Shown: positions 25,125 through 33,397 of the stretch, one piece after another
How positions within the stretch are numbered: position 1 is the stretch's first letter
Layout of the letters: each line of letters starts with the position of its first letter
Source: Rugamonas sp. A1-17
GTDB taxonomy: Bacteria; Pseudomonadota; Gammaproteobacteria; Burkholderiales; Burkholderiaceae_D
Length of the DNA: 64,000 nt
Reading direction: 5' to 3'
NCBI GenBank assembly: GCA_025548565.1
Contig: JAJLPB010000022.1
Location: 38,487 to 102,486 of the forward strand
Made by a program: the position numbers and the translations under genes
The notes under the pieces: model-generated
What the model saw: the letters and a program-made list of their open reading frames with translations, nothing else
Told to the model about the DNA's origin: nothing
Databases searched by the model: none

Positions 25125-25760
25125 TCAATTCGGATTTGGTAGGTAGGCCCAGGCGCAAACAACAGCCGGACCGCTAATGGGGCTGGCAACGTTCAGCATC
25201 CCTGGACCGTTCATGACCGTTGGATTGCTTTGGCTCGTCATGACCCCGGCGCCGTGTGTAGCTTTAACTATTTTCGCTGCTACGTCAGGCGCAATTTTTC
25301 CTGACATCGTTACGGACTGACTGTCACATGCCAACCCCAACAAATCGTTGTTCGGCCCGCGCTGAACGGTGAATTGCATGACCCCACCGAACGGCAGGGT
25401 TGTGCTGAGATACTTCGGCATATAGCCGGCCGCCTTCAACTCGGCTTCAGTCGGGGTGTAGGCGTTCGCGAAACCTGCGGCGCTGCCACTACTCACGATG
25501 GACGAGCCCAAGTTGTTGATCATCGCTTGCAGCGCCGCGGCCCCACGCGATAGCCGATCGCCCTCTCGATGGACGTTTCGCCCCACGCTGATTTGATTCA
25601 CAGCATGCAAGATGAATAGCATCATCATCAGCGAAACAGCTGTGCCCAACATGAGATCGATAAGACCAAAACCACTCATCCGTGTACGCTGATTAAGCGA
25701 TCCGTTAGACGCGGCGCTGCCCTCAAACGGAAACAGAGTAACGCGTGCGGGCGACGCCAT
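25125..25760 (-). CDS. Minor prepilin, locus 2
   Basis: About 211 aa with an unusually long leader of 30 residues ending in MSG and mature FGLIDLMLGTAVSLMMMLF, giving Asp at +5. The body contains AYTPTEAELKAAGYMP, the same pilin pattern seen in neighbouring genes, and two Cys residues. The chosen start MASPAR lies 20 bases after the previous stop codon. A shorter form from MSGFGL (25679) would remove the leader, and the ORF extension to 25835 overlaps the major pilin gene. The series of four pilin-like genes after the major pilin indicates a tip or minor-pilin complex. Confidence 0.65.
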   Translation of the reverse strand: MASPARVTLFPFEGSAASNGSLNQRTRMSGFGLIDLMLGTAVSLMMMLFILHAVNQISVGRNVHREGDRLSRGAAALQAMINNLGSSIVSSGSAAGFANAYTPTEAELKAAGYMPKYLSTTLPFGGVMQFTVQRGPNNDLLGLACDSQSVTMSGKIAPDVAAKIVKATHGAGVMTSQSNPTVMNGPGMLNVASPISGPAVVCAWAYLPNPN

Positions 25761-25780
25761 CTTGAACAAGCTTGAAGCAA

Positions 25781-26341
25781 TTAATGCTGCAGAATTTTTT
25801 CGAACACCACCGACACCGTCGGCGACGAATTGCACTCAGTCGACAAGGTCGTTGGGGTGATAGTGCCGTTCAAAGCTTTCACTACGGTGCCCCCGACGGT
25901 AATGCGGTCGGCGTCGTCGTTCATCTGGTTGGCAAGCATGAGACAAGCCCGCGACGGCACGCCGGTTTCCGTGTAGATCATGGTGTCGTTTGGCGTGTTG
26001 ATCGTGCCGACGGCCAAAGTTACACTGCCGCCAAAGCGATTGCCGATAGTGCCGCCGCCCGCCAGGTACTTCGATTCGAAGAATGTGGTCGTCGCAACCG
26101 ATGCCGTGGTCAAGCCGGCGAAGTTCGGGGCGCCTGTGAACATCGAGTTGATCTGCTGCATGCTGGAGGTGACGGACGAACCTTCCAACCAGCCCTGTGC
26201 CTTTGGCCATACGAGGTTACGAATCTGAATGATGGCCCCCAGGATGACTGCAAAAATCACGAGCCACATGAGTGCATCAACCATGCCGATACCGCGTTGA
26301 GCATGAAGGTTTTTACGCTGGACAAATTGTTGTTTCCGCAT
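25781..26341 (-). CDS. pilS: Major type IVb prepilin, locus 2
   Basis: 186 aa. The 17-residue basic leader ends in QRG and the mature protein would begin IGMVDALMWLVIFAVILG, with Asp at +5 exactly as in the pilin of locus 1 (WSMVD), although the first residue is Ile rather than Trp. The globular domain has two Cys near the C terminus that can close a disulfide loop. Placed directly after pilR, the pilS position. No strong terminator follows, unlike locus 1, so all four pilin-like genes downstream are probably made from one message. Confidence 0.8.
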   Translation of the reverse strand: MRKQQFVQRKNLHAQRGIGMVDALMWLVIFAVILGAIIQIRNLVWPKAQGWLEGSSVTSSMQQINSMFTGAPNFAGLTTASVATTTFFESKYLAGGGTIGNRFGGSVTLAVGTINTPNDTMIYTETGVPSRACLMLANQMNDDADRITVGGTVVKALNGTITPTTLSTECNSSPTVSVVFEKILQH

Positions 26342-26392
26342 GGTTTTTCCTTAAAAATTTGGTATCAGAGAATGCTTAAAACGGTTTTTCAT

Positions 26393-27442
26393 TTAGAGCC
26401 CGACGGTCAGAAGCTTGCCCATGGCCAGTGCCCCTGCCCCCAGTACAATGAGCACGACGACGCCGAAGACGAGCTTCACACCTGTCTCGATCCGCGGTCC
26501 CATTCGCTTGACATCGCGCGAAATAAGCTCGAGCGCAGACGCTGCGATGTCGCCAATCTGTGTATGCCAGTCTGACCACCGAGCATAGTTCGCCATCAAC
26601 TCGGAGAGGCTGGCATTAAATAGCCCGGTGGAGGTTATTGCCGCACCTACATCCATACCCTTTGAAACGATAGCGTCTAGCATTTTGTTCAGGTGCCAGC
26701 GCATGTAGGGACTGCTAGCCTTAAGTACTCGCTCTAATGCATCCTTTGGTGGCAAATTCGCTTCCATAAGGAACTGCAAATTCACCAAAAACAGACAACA
26801 CAGATAGTCGCGGTACTTGCTGAACAGGACGGTCATTTCCATAACCCTACGGCCTCGGCCGGTCCATCTAGGCAGTGCAAAAATCCACAAGGCAATCAGA
26901 CCAGGTCCCAAAAGGGCTGCGACCGCGACTATCGAGCCCATATCATGCGCGATGCCTGCGACCAATTTTGTAAGGAAAGGCCATGATTTTCGTGGAAGAC
27001 TCTCTTCAATTGACGGGAAGAAGAACGCGTCGATGCCGAAGATCATCCCCAGCAGCAGAATCGTTGGAATTATCGCGGTGCGAAATGAGTCGAAAATCGC
27101 TTGCTGCATCTCTTCGATCTCCCGAACCGATCGCGTGAGAAATTCAAGCCCCTGGGCCAGGCGGCCGGTCTCTTCGGCAGACGCAAGCAACGCATACTCA
27201 CTGCGTGGGATCGTTCCGCGCATGGCTTGCGATACGTTGCCTGCGGTTTTGTGTTCGAGTTGATAAAGCCATTCCCGATAGACCGGTTCAATCGGGCTCT
27301 TCAACGCTTTGGCGCTGTCAGCCATCGCTTCAATTTCAGCTTTTGGGGGCTGATCTTTCCTCAATGCGAAGGCCATCTGTTTGTAGATTTGCCCGCGCCG
27401 CTTGATGAAAGTGCTTTTCGCAAAATGAAAACGGATATTCAA
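26393..27442 (-). CDS. pilR: Inner-membrane platform protein PilR, locus 2
   Basis: 349 aa T2SS-F family. The signature SEYALLASAEETGRLAQGLEFL lies near residues 86-107; membrane segments lie near 125-143, 165-190 and at the C terminus (LVFGVVVLIVLGAGALAMG). The start is TTG overlapping the pilQ stop codon as TTGA. It forms the assembly platform for the second pilus. Sequence resembles the locus 1 protein only moderately, suggesting the two loci separated long ago instead of arising by recent tandem duplication. Confidence 0.85.
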   Translation of the reverse strand: MNIRFHFAKSTFIKRRGQIYKQMAFALRKDQPPKAEIEAMADSAKALKSPIEPVYREWLYQLEHKTAGNVSQAMRGTIPRSEYALLASAEETGRLAQGLEFLTRSVREIEEMQQAIFDSFRTAIIPTILLLGMIFGIDAFFFPSIEESLPRKSWPFLTKLVAGIAHDMGSIVAVAALLGPGLIALWIFALPRWTGRGRRVMEMTVLFSKYRDYLCCLFLVNLQFLMEANLPPKDALERVLKASSPYMRWHLNKMLDAIVSKGMDVGAAITSTGLFNASLSELMANYARWSDWHTQIGDIAASALELISRDVKRMGPRIETGVKLVFGVVVLIVLGAGALAMGKLLTVGL

Positions 27443-29052
27443 GCTGCCTCCGCAACTTCCAGCTGATGCCGGCGGCTAGCTTCATGTGGCGCCGGATGCT
27501 GGCGATGGTTATAAGTCTCGAGCAGATCGATGCCCTCCTCCAGGTCCTCGACGTGCAGATCGCCGATCGCAACCCGATAGAGCGCCGTTGCCATTTTGGG
27601 CTTTCCCGTAACGTCCTCGCTCGTGACCGGGGTGGTGCACTTGCTCAACCAATAGTCCTTGGCGTCGCCATCTTTACCGTCGCGCATAAAACGCAGGTAC
27701 GTTTCATCAGGTTCGATCATCTCCACGACGGGTAGGCGACCACGTCGCCCTTCTTTACACTTGCCGCATCCAGCTACGTTGGGCACGCGCACACCTTCGA
27801 GCGGCACGCCAAGGCGGGCCAACTCGGACGACAGCCGCGGCCCAAGGTTCTCGCGCGTCGCATGAAGTTTGCAGTCGCACAGACGTGGGAGCAGGCTGGT
27901 GTAGAAAAGGCCGGCGATCATATCCATGTCGCACATGGTCTGACGCGGCAAGCCGATCTCTTCACCACACAAGCGACCGACAATCTGATTGGCGTTGTTC
28001 ACGTGGACAGTGGTGACAACCTTCTGCCCTGTCTCGCTGAGTACCTTTGCCACCGAACCCATTTCATGGTCTCGAATCTCGCCGATCATGACGATGTGCG
28101 CGCCCATGCGCAGCGCTCGCTTCACCGCATTGGCGTAGCCGATTTTTTCTACTGGCACGCGCGTAATGCCGTACTGTGCGTATTCCGGAGGATCCTCGAA
28201 CGTGAGGATATAGTCTTTGCGCTGGTTCTCCGGACGATATAGGGCAGCATAGAGTGCCGACGTTTTGCCACCGCCAACGGGGCCGGACATATAGATCGCG
28301 CCGTTGCGCCGGCGCATAGCCTTCTTGAAGATCCTGATGGCCGACGGAGTAAAGTCCAGCTTCTCCAGCGATGGGATATCGCCGCGTTGCCCTTGCGGCA
28401 AAATACGCATCGTCACGTCGAAGCCGCCGTCAGCCTCGGGGAGACTTTGATAGCGTAGCTTGTATTTCGCGCCATCGATTTCCCGCATGATGACGCAGCT
28501 CTGATCCTGCTCTGCGCTGAAGGTGTTTTTGCCTGCCTCCAGGGACTTACGATCGGCCAACGATGTGTAGGCGTTGGAGCAGATGTCGCGCCCCTGCACA
28601 CCGTCGATCGACAATGCTCGGTACACCCGGCCGTCAATGTTGTGCACGACGCCGCACGTGGTGTCGCGCACGTGATAGCGCAACTCAACCGCACGCTCTT
28701 CGATAGCACTCTTCAGTTGCTGGTCGAAGATCGCGGTATATGAAGAAATGCTGCGCACCGTACTGCTGGCTTCACCCGCCTTGTTGCTGTAGCGATTTTG
28801 GATATTCGCAGCCGTGTCGTTAGCAACGGATACGTTCCATCCGGCTCTCTCCATGCGCTTTTGAATTTCGCGTGCGACCTTGTGATTCTGGAACTCCTCG
28901 GTCACGAACAGCGAAGCTGCGCCTGGTCGCAAAGCGATGGCGATAATGCTTGCGTGGTGGGACGCCTGAGTTGGGAACTGGCCGTCGTCGTTGGTCAATA
29001 CACGGGGATAGACGGACCGGTCTTTGCTGAAGCGCTTCAAGAGGTTAAGCAT
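27439..29052 (-). CDS. pilQ: Pilus extension ATPase PilQ, locus 2
   Basis: About 537 aa GspE/PilB type. Walker A is a variant, SGPVGGGKTSAL, with Gly-Gly instead of Gly-Ser before Gly-Lys. Walker B region MIGEIRDHE and His-box TTVHVNNAN follow. The C-terminal half has the Cys pairs CDC and CGKCKEGRRG, so the zinc module is partly altered. The start MLNLLK at 29052 follows the pilP stop by ten bases; the longer frame to 29136 overlaps pilP. It should drive extension of the second pilus; no PilT-like partner is present in this locus. Confidence 0.85.
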   Translation of the reverse strand: MLNLLKRFSKDRSVYPRVLTNDDGQFPTQASHHASIIAIALRPGAASLFVTEEFQNHKVAREIQKRMERAGWNVSVANDTAANIQNRYSNKAGEASSTVRSISSYTAIFDQQLKSAIEERAVELRYHVRDTTCGVVHNIDGRVYRALSIDGVQGRDICSNAYTSLADRKSLEAGKNTFSAEQDQSCVIMREIDGAKYKLRYQSLPEADGGFDVTMRILPQGQRGDIPSLEKLDFTPSAIRIFKKAMRRRNGAIYMSGPVGGGKTSALYAALYRPENQRKDYILTFEDPPEYAQYGITRVPVEKIGYANAVKRALRMGAHIVMIGEIRDHEMGSVAKVLSETGQKVVTTVHVNNANQIVGRLCGEEIGLPRQTMCDMDMIAGLFYTSLLPRLCDCKLHATRENLGPRLSSELARLGVPLEGVRVPNVAGCGKCKEGRRGRLPVVEMIEPDETYLRFMRDGKDGDAKDYWLSKCTTPVTSEDVTGKPKMATALYRVAIGDLHVEDLEEGIDLLETYNHRQHPAPHEASRRHQLEVAEAA

Positions 29053-29062
29053 TGATATCCCG

Positions 29063-29704
29063 TTACTCGTTTGCAGCGGTGACGAAGGTCGCGCATTTCG
29101 GCTTGTGAAGCGATGCGTCCAAGCAGACACCGTCATCGCGGAACTCGCTGATGACCAGCTTGAGCACTTTGCTGCCCACAGTCAGGCCAGGTCGTGTCAT
29201 GCCGCGTACGTATAGCGTTGCCTGTTGAACGCCGTTCTTGGACGAGATTCGGACCAACTCGACGTCTGGCTTCAGACGCGACTGGGCATTGAGCATCGAC
29301 GGAAACGGTGTCGGCAACGGAGCCGCCGCCGGCGGCATGTTACTGACAGCAGCACCTGGCTGGAAAGTCGGCAAAGGTGCTGGCGGCGCAGACGCGGCAC
29401 CGGCGACCTGTGAAGGTGTAGCGAGTTGCTGCGCTGGGCCAGGCGCAGCTTGCGCTTGGACTGGCTTGTTAGCCACGGCCGATGCCGAGGCCTGAGCCGG
29501 GACCGATGAGCCTTTTGCTATTTGATTGGAGGAGAGTGCAGCCTCTCCCAACGTCACGATTCCTGGCGTTTGTGGTTGGGTTGGGGCGCCCACTTGCAGG
29601 CCTAGCGCGGTGGCATTCGACGGCATTGAAATCTGAGCATTGGCTGCGCCAAAGCATGCTTGTACAGCGAACAGAATGACTGCCGAGGCTTTTTTAGCGT
29701 GCAT
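29063..29704 (-). CDS. pilP: PilP-like periplasmic protein, locus 2
   Basis: 213 aa. Signal peptide with a likely cut after ANA; a long Ala/Pro/Gln-rich linker to about residue 130; then a compact beta domain (VELVRISSKNGVQQATLYV, RPGLTVGSKV) of the PilP type, ending with two Cys residues. The start MHAKKA at 29704 overlaps the end of pilO by 11 bases. It would connect PilO with the secretin in the periplasm. Only the small beta domain resembles the locus 1 protein. Confidence 0.7.
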   Translation of the reverse strand: MHAKKASAVILFAVQACFGAANAQISMPSNATALGLQVGAPTQPQTPGIVTLGEAALSSNQIAKGSSVPAQASASAVANKPVQAQAAPGPAQQLATPSQVAGAASAPPAPLPTFQPGAAVSNMPPAAAPLPTPFPSMLNAQSRLKPDVELVRISSKNGVQQATLYVRGMTRPGLTVGSKVLKLVISEFRDDGVCLDASLHKPKCATFVTAANE

Positions 29705-30926
29705 AGTATTTTCCGGAAATGACAGCATTAATTTTGTTATCGCTGGTCGTGACTTCAATTTGTTCGATGGTCATGGAGTTGGGGATCTGCATGACGTCGG
29801 CCAGATTGCGATATGGCAGGGTGATCGAGTACTCGCCTACCAGGACGTTGTCTGCGGCAGCCGGCACTACATTCGCTTCAGGAGTGACCAATTTGACAGG
29901 GGTCCCGTACATAGGGGCATAGCCACCATCTTTGAGGGTCTGAATCCAGCTAAGTACTTTCGGATCTAGCGTTGCGTTCGACGAGTACTCGAGCGTTTGT
30001 TGCTTCAACGGGCGCTCAAACTTCATTTCCTTTTGCAGTTCGTCCACCGACGGGAACGATACCGAAGGATCGCTCTTGTCGACCTTCAGCGCTGCTAGGA
30101 TTACTTCGGCGCTTCCACCCTTGAGTCGCTTCCAGTTGCCGCGGCAGTTGTTGTCCTTGCACACGAGCTTGTCCATTTGCCAGCCCGGTACTGAAAACGG
30201 CAGCTTAGTCGCGAACTCGGAGTAAGCAGGCATTACGTCACTGCGGAACAGGTCTGCTTTCTCAATCTCGCCGATTCGCTCGATCAATTTTTGGTGATAT
30301 TTTCCTTGTGGCGTTACGACCGCGGCCAGAGGTTTTGCTGGTGCAAACCAATCCATGATTTCGTTGTTGAACCACGCTCCGATCGCCAACACGCTCCCTG
30401 CGATGATGACCGCCAGCTTCACTTTAACGTCGCTTACCGCATGCATCTTGCCAATGTCCGCGTACCCATCCAGAAGCTTCTCGATTGGCATGACCTGATA
30501 GTCCTGCGTACCCCATTCGGCGTAGTCTGCGTCGCCGTACAGGCTCAGTGGCTTGCCCAATTCAGTTTGGGCAGCGATATAAGCTTGAGCAGCGCGCAGC
30601 ATGTCAGCACGCGTACCTACTTGGTCCATACCTTCAACCGGCATACCGCCATCTACGGCGATCAGGGCGCAGGAAGGCGCGTCCAGGTCATGAACAAACA
30701 ACGCGCTCTTGTCGCCCTGCATGGTCGCGAAGATGGCAGCGGCTGACCGGGTCCCACCAGTTTTCTTTCCGTTTGCAAAGCCATAGGCCAGTGCAGGCCC
30801 ATGGGACACTTTTGCATGGGCGGTGGCCTTATGATCAGTGATCAGCGTGGACAGCTCTTTTTTGCTGTCGTTGATTGCGATTGACCATTGCAGGCCGAAG
30901 GCCAGTTTCTTGAAGATCGCGGACAT
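29694..30926 (-). CDS. pilO: PilO2-like inner-membrane alignment protein, locus 2
   Basis: 410 aa. Cytoplasmic N-terminal domain with SCALIAVDGGMPVEGMDQVG, one membrane span near residues 170-188 (KLAVIIAGSVLAIGAWF) and a periplasmic part with the cysteine pair CKDNNC. Same layout as the locus 1 protein, including the cysteine pair after the span. It starts at the last base of the pilN stop codon and overlaps pilP, so pilN-pilO-pilP are coupled here in the order used by R64. Confidence 0.8.
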   Translation of the reverse strand: MSAIFKKLAFGLQWSIAINDSKKELSTLITDHKATAHAKVSHGPALAYGFANGKKTGGTRSAAAIFATMQGDKSALFVHDLDAPSCALIAVDGGMPVEGMDQVGTRADMLRAAQAYIAAQTELGKPLSLYGDADYAEWGTQDYQVMPIEKLLDGYADIGKMHAVSDVKVKLAVIIAGSVLAIGAWFNNEIMDWFAPAKPLAAVVTPQGKYHQKLIERIGEIEKADLFRSDVMPAYSEFATKLPFSVPGWQMDKLVCKDNNCRGNWKRLKGGSAEVILAALKVDKSDPSVSFPSVDELQKEMKFERPLKQQTLEYSSNATLDPKVLSWIQTLKDGGYAPMYGTPVKLVTPEANVVPAAADNVLVGEYSITLPYRNLADVMQIPNSMTIEQIEVTTSDNKINAVISGKYYAR

Positions 30927-32482
30927 CAGACACCTGCCAGGTAGGGAGTAATCATAATGATCGTCTCTGTGCTATCGAGCGAACCTGCTTCGGAGCCAAC
31001 TCGTTGACCTGACAGGATGCCCTGTTCGTTGAGCGACGACGTTTTCACCTTGAAGCCGGAGAGAATGAGCGTCGAGCCGATTTTCAGTACTGCCTTTGTT
31101 TGATAGGACAAACCGCCTTGCAGTACTTTGTCCATCCCGCTTGGCGTCGACGCAGGGATCAATGCTTTTAACTTAGTGTCGTCAATCCCGAATCGAACGA
31201 GGACCTTCTGGTCGGGCAGGATCGTGGGCAGGATCTGGATCAACTGACCGTAGGTCACGTAGCCCGGGTTCTGGGTATATACCGGGGTGCCGGAGATGCC
31301 GGTGGGGACAACGGTTGTCGACGCCGTGAAGGTTTGCTGGTTGATGTTCGACAGTGTGGTTGGCTCATTGTTGATGGCCAGCATATCGAACGGCTTCGCT
31401 TCAATCACATGCGTGGCCGCCGATAGCGCATCAAAGATCGCCGAGCTGCCATCGAATCCCTGCGCACCCCCATTTGGATTGAGAATGTTGAACGCGACGT
31501 TGCCTGCGGTGCCTGATACCAAACTAGTTGGCGAGCCGAAGCTAACGGAGTACTTGTTGGCCACTTGCTTGTAGAGGATGTTCCAGTTGATACCAGACTG
31601 CCCTTTCGAAGAGGTCTCTACGGTCATTTCAACAATGTGGAACAGCACCTGCTGCGTCATGATGTGGTTGGCCATGTCCACAAACTCTTTAACCTGTTTG
31701 TGGCAGGACTTGGAGCAGTTCACGACGAACAGACCAAGTGTCCGGCCCCGTACAACGTTGTCGGCGCCGGCAATCGACTTGATCGTAGCTTCCATGTCAC
31801 CCCATGGATCGGATTCGTTGGTGATCTCGCCATCGAGTTGACTGCTGAAAGTCCCAGCTGTCCCGTTGTTGCCCGTGCTCGTACCGGCCTGGGAAGTGCC
31901 GGACTTACCCAGCTTCATCGTCCCCTTACTGGTGGAGGTCGTATTGCTCACCTGGTATGTGCGCGAAGACGTGCTGCTCAAGTGGAGTGCGTTATCGACC
32001 CAGTCCCAGTCGATTCCCAGCGTCGCAGTTGCAACGTTGAGGAATTGCTCTATCGGCATTTCGGGCAAAGCAGATACATCCACCGTCTTTACCATGGATC
32101 CACGTGGGTCCTGTGGCTGTTTTGGAGCCTGGTCGACAACGACTGGCAGGCCAGTCTCTTCCGAGATGGCACGCGCCAACGTTTGAATGGTGAGAACGCC
32201 AGGTCCTTTCAAGTGGAACTGGCGCCATTTGAGAAGCTGCGTCGGCTGTGCGGAGCGGGTCGGAGCCTCAGCGACCGACTCGCCTTCGAAAAACGGGGTA
32301 TGCAACGTCGGCAGGATGATGGGCTTCTTCACATCAGCACTGTAAGCAGCCTTCGCAACGGCGATCTCCTGAATTGCCGTAGCTTTATCGGCCTGAGCTT
32401 CGCGTTTGACTTCCGTGCTGGCGCAGCCGGCAACGAGGATTATTGCGGCAACATAGGCGCCGTAAATTGCTGGCTTTTTCAA
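30926..32482 (-). CDS. pilN: Type IVb pilus secretin lipoprotein PilN, locus 2
   Basis: 518 aa with lipobox LVAGC (lipid-bearing Cys20). N0-like domain near 95-170 (GPGVLTIQTLARAISEETGL), a Ser/Thr/Gly linker with serine runs near 170-205, an N1 module with a Cys pair (VVNCSKSCHK), and the C-terminal secretin domain ending TIIMITPYL, a characteristic secretin end. It would form the outer-membrane ring of the second pilus. Overlaps pilL by four bases and pilO by one. Confidence 0.9.
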   Translation of the reverse strand: MKKPAIYGAYVAAIILVAGCASTEVKREAQADKATAIQEIAVAKAAYSADVKKPIILPTLHTPFFEGESVAEAPTRSAQPTQLLKWRQFHLKGPGVLTIQTLARAISEETGLPVVVDQAPKQPQDPRGSMVKTVDVSALPEMPIEQFLNVATATLGIDWDWVDNALHLSSTSSRTYQVSNTTSTSKGTMKLGKSGTSQAGTSTGNNGTAGTFSSQLDGEITNESDPWGDMEATIKSIAGADNVVRGRTLGLFVVNCSKSCHKQVKEFVDMANHIMTQQVLFHIVEMTVETSSKGQSGINWNILYKQVANKYSVSFGSPTSLVSGTAGNVAFNILNPNGGAQGFDGSSAIFDALSAATHVIEAKPFDMLAINNEPTTLSNINQQTFTASTTVVPTGISGTPVYTQNPGYVTYGQLIQILPTILPDQKVLVRFGIDDTKLKALIPASTPSGMDKVLQGGLSYQTKAVLKIGSTLILSGFKVKTSSLNEQGILSGQRVGSEAGSLDSTETIIMITPYLAGV

Positions 32483-33207
32483 TTAAAGACCTCAAAATTA
32501 GTTTGTGGAAGCGCCGCCTTGGGAGCGTTCATCGGCGTGATGACGATTTGCTTGAAATCGGTTGGCTGCACTTGGAACGGCGCATCACTGTTGCGGTATG
32601 CCTCGCCCAGCAGGGTAAGTGCGGCCCAGAAATCGCCGGTGCTGATGACTTTTTCCGATTTGATGTTAAGTGGGAAGTCGCGAGTTTTGAACACGACTTC
32701 ATAGCCCACTTTCGAAGCCCACTCTTCCATCAGCTGGTGGAGGGACAGGTGAGATGGCTTCATCGACCATTGACGCACCGCCGAAGTTTGAGGAGCTTCA
32801 GGCGTCTCGGACGGGGGCCTCGTATCGAGCGACTTGACGGTACGGTTACTCGGGCTGCGCTCCGCCACAGGTGACTGGGAGGTGCTTCCTGGTGCGCGCG
32901 CGATCAGCGGAGCAGCTGTATCCGCTTTTGGCGCGATGCCTCGCGTCAGCGTGATGTCTCGGCCATTGAGCTGGGCCGAAATTGTCGAGGGCACTCCAAA
33001 TACGATGTAGTTGGTGCCATCGACCGTTGCGCCCTTCACGACCAGGCCCGGAATGGATTCGATATACGTGTTCTTTCCATCGTTGTAGACATCGAACCTT
33101 TGTTTGACGGTGGTATCGACCACGTAGTAGTTGCGGTCCGATGCCGCGATTGCGCCGGCAGAGGCCAGCGCGAGTAAAACCGCAGCGATAGAGAGTTTGA
33201 TTTTCAT
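32479..33207 (-). CDS. pilL: PilL-like protein: VirB9-like N-terminal domain plus TcpQ C-terminal domain, locus 2
   Basis: 242 aa with a signal peptide (cut near AIA-ASD). The N-terminal domain (FDVYNDGKNTYIES, about residues 35-48) matches that of the locus 1 PilL and looks VirB9/TrbG-like. A shorter linker follows, then a TcpQ-type domain (WSMKPSHLSLHQLMEEWAS). The start MKIKLS at 33207 gives a proper signal peptide, so the longer frame to 33330 is not used. It is the first gene of locus 2 and follows the virB10 gene of the T4SS by 190 bases on the same strand. Confidence 0.75.
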   Translation of the reverse strand: MKIKLSIAAVLLALASAGAIAASDRNYYVVDTTVKQRFDVYNDGKNTYIESIPGLVVKGATVDGTNYIVFGVPSTISAQLNGRDITLTRGIAPKADTAAPLIARAPGSTSQSPVAERSPSNRTVKSLDTRPPSETPEAPQTSAVRQWSMKPSHLSLHQLMEEWASKVGYEVVFKTRDFPLNIKSEKVISTGDFWAALTLLGEAYRNSDAPFQVQPTDFKQIVITPMNAPKAALPQTNFEVFN

Positions 33208-33397
33208 TTGTTTGAGCCTGTGTAATGACAGCCTGAGTTTTTGTATTGTCGTTCCACGCCGCTGGCATCCAGCGCCAAAAGCGTCAGGATTTATTGCTGC
33301 TTTTTGCTGTGATGGCACCCTACCAACCATCGGTGGCTGACTAAGCCTTGGATAATCAAGGGCTTAGTTCTCCACATTTAAAACAGCGTGTTTCGAC

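Noticed and set aside
25772..26575. 267-codon plus-strand open frame
   Set aside because: Antisense to the locus 2 major pilin and the end of PilR; no ribosome site or domain.
31565..32704. 379-codon plus-strand open frame
   Set aside because: It is fully antisense to pilN and the pilL gene of locus 2, which have clear domains; a shadow of their codon bias.
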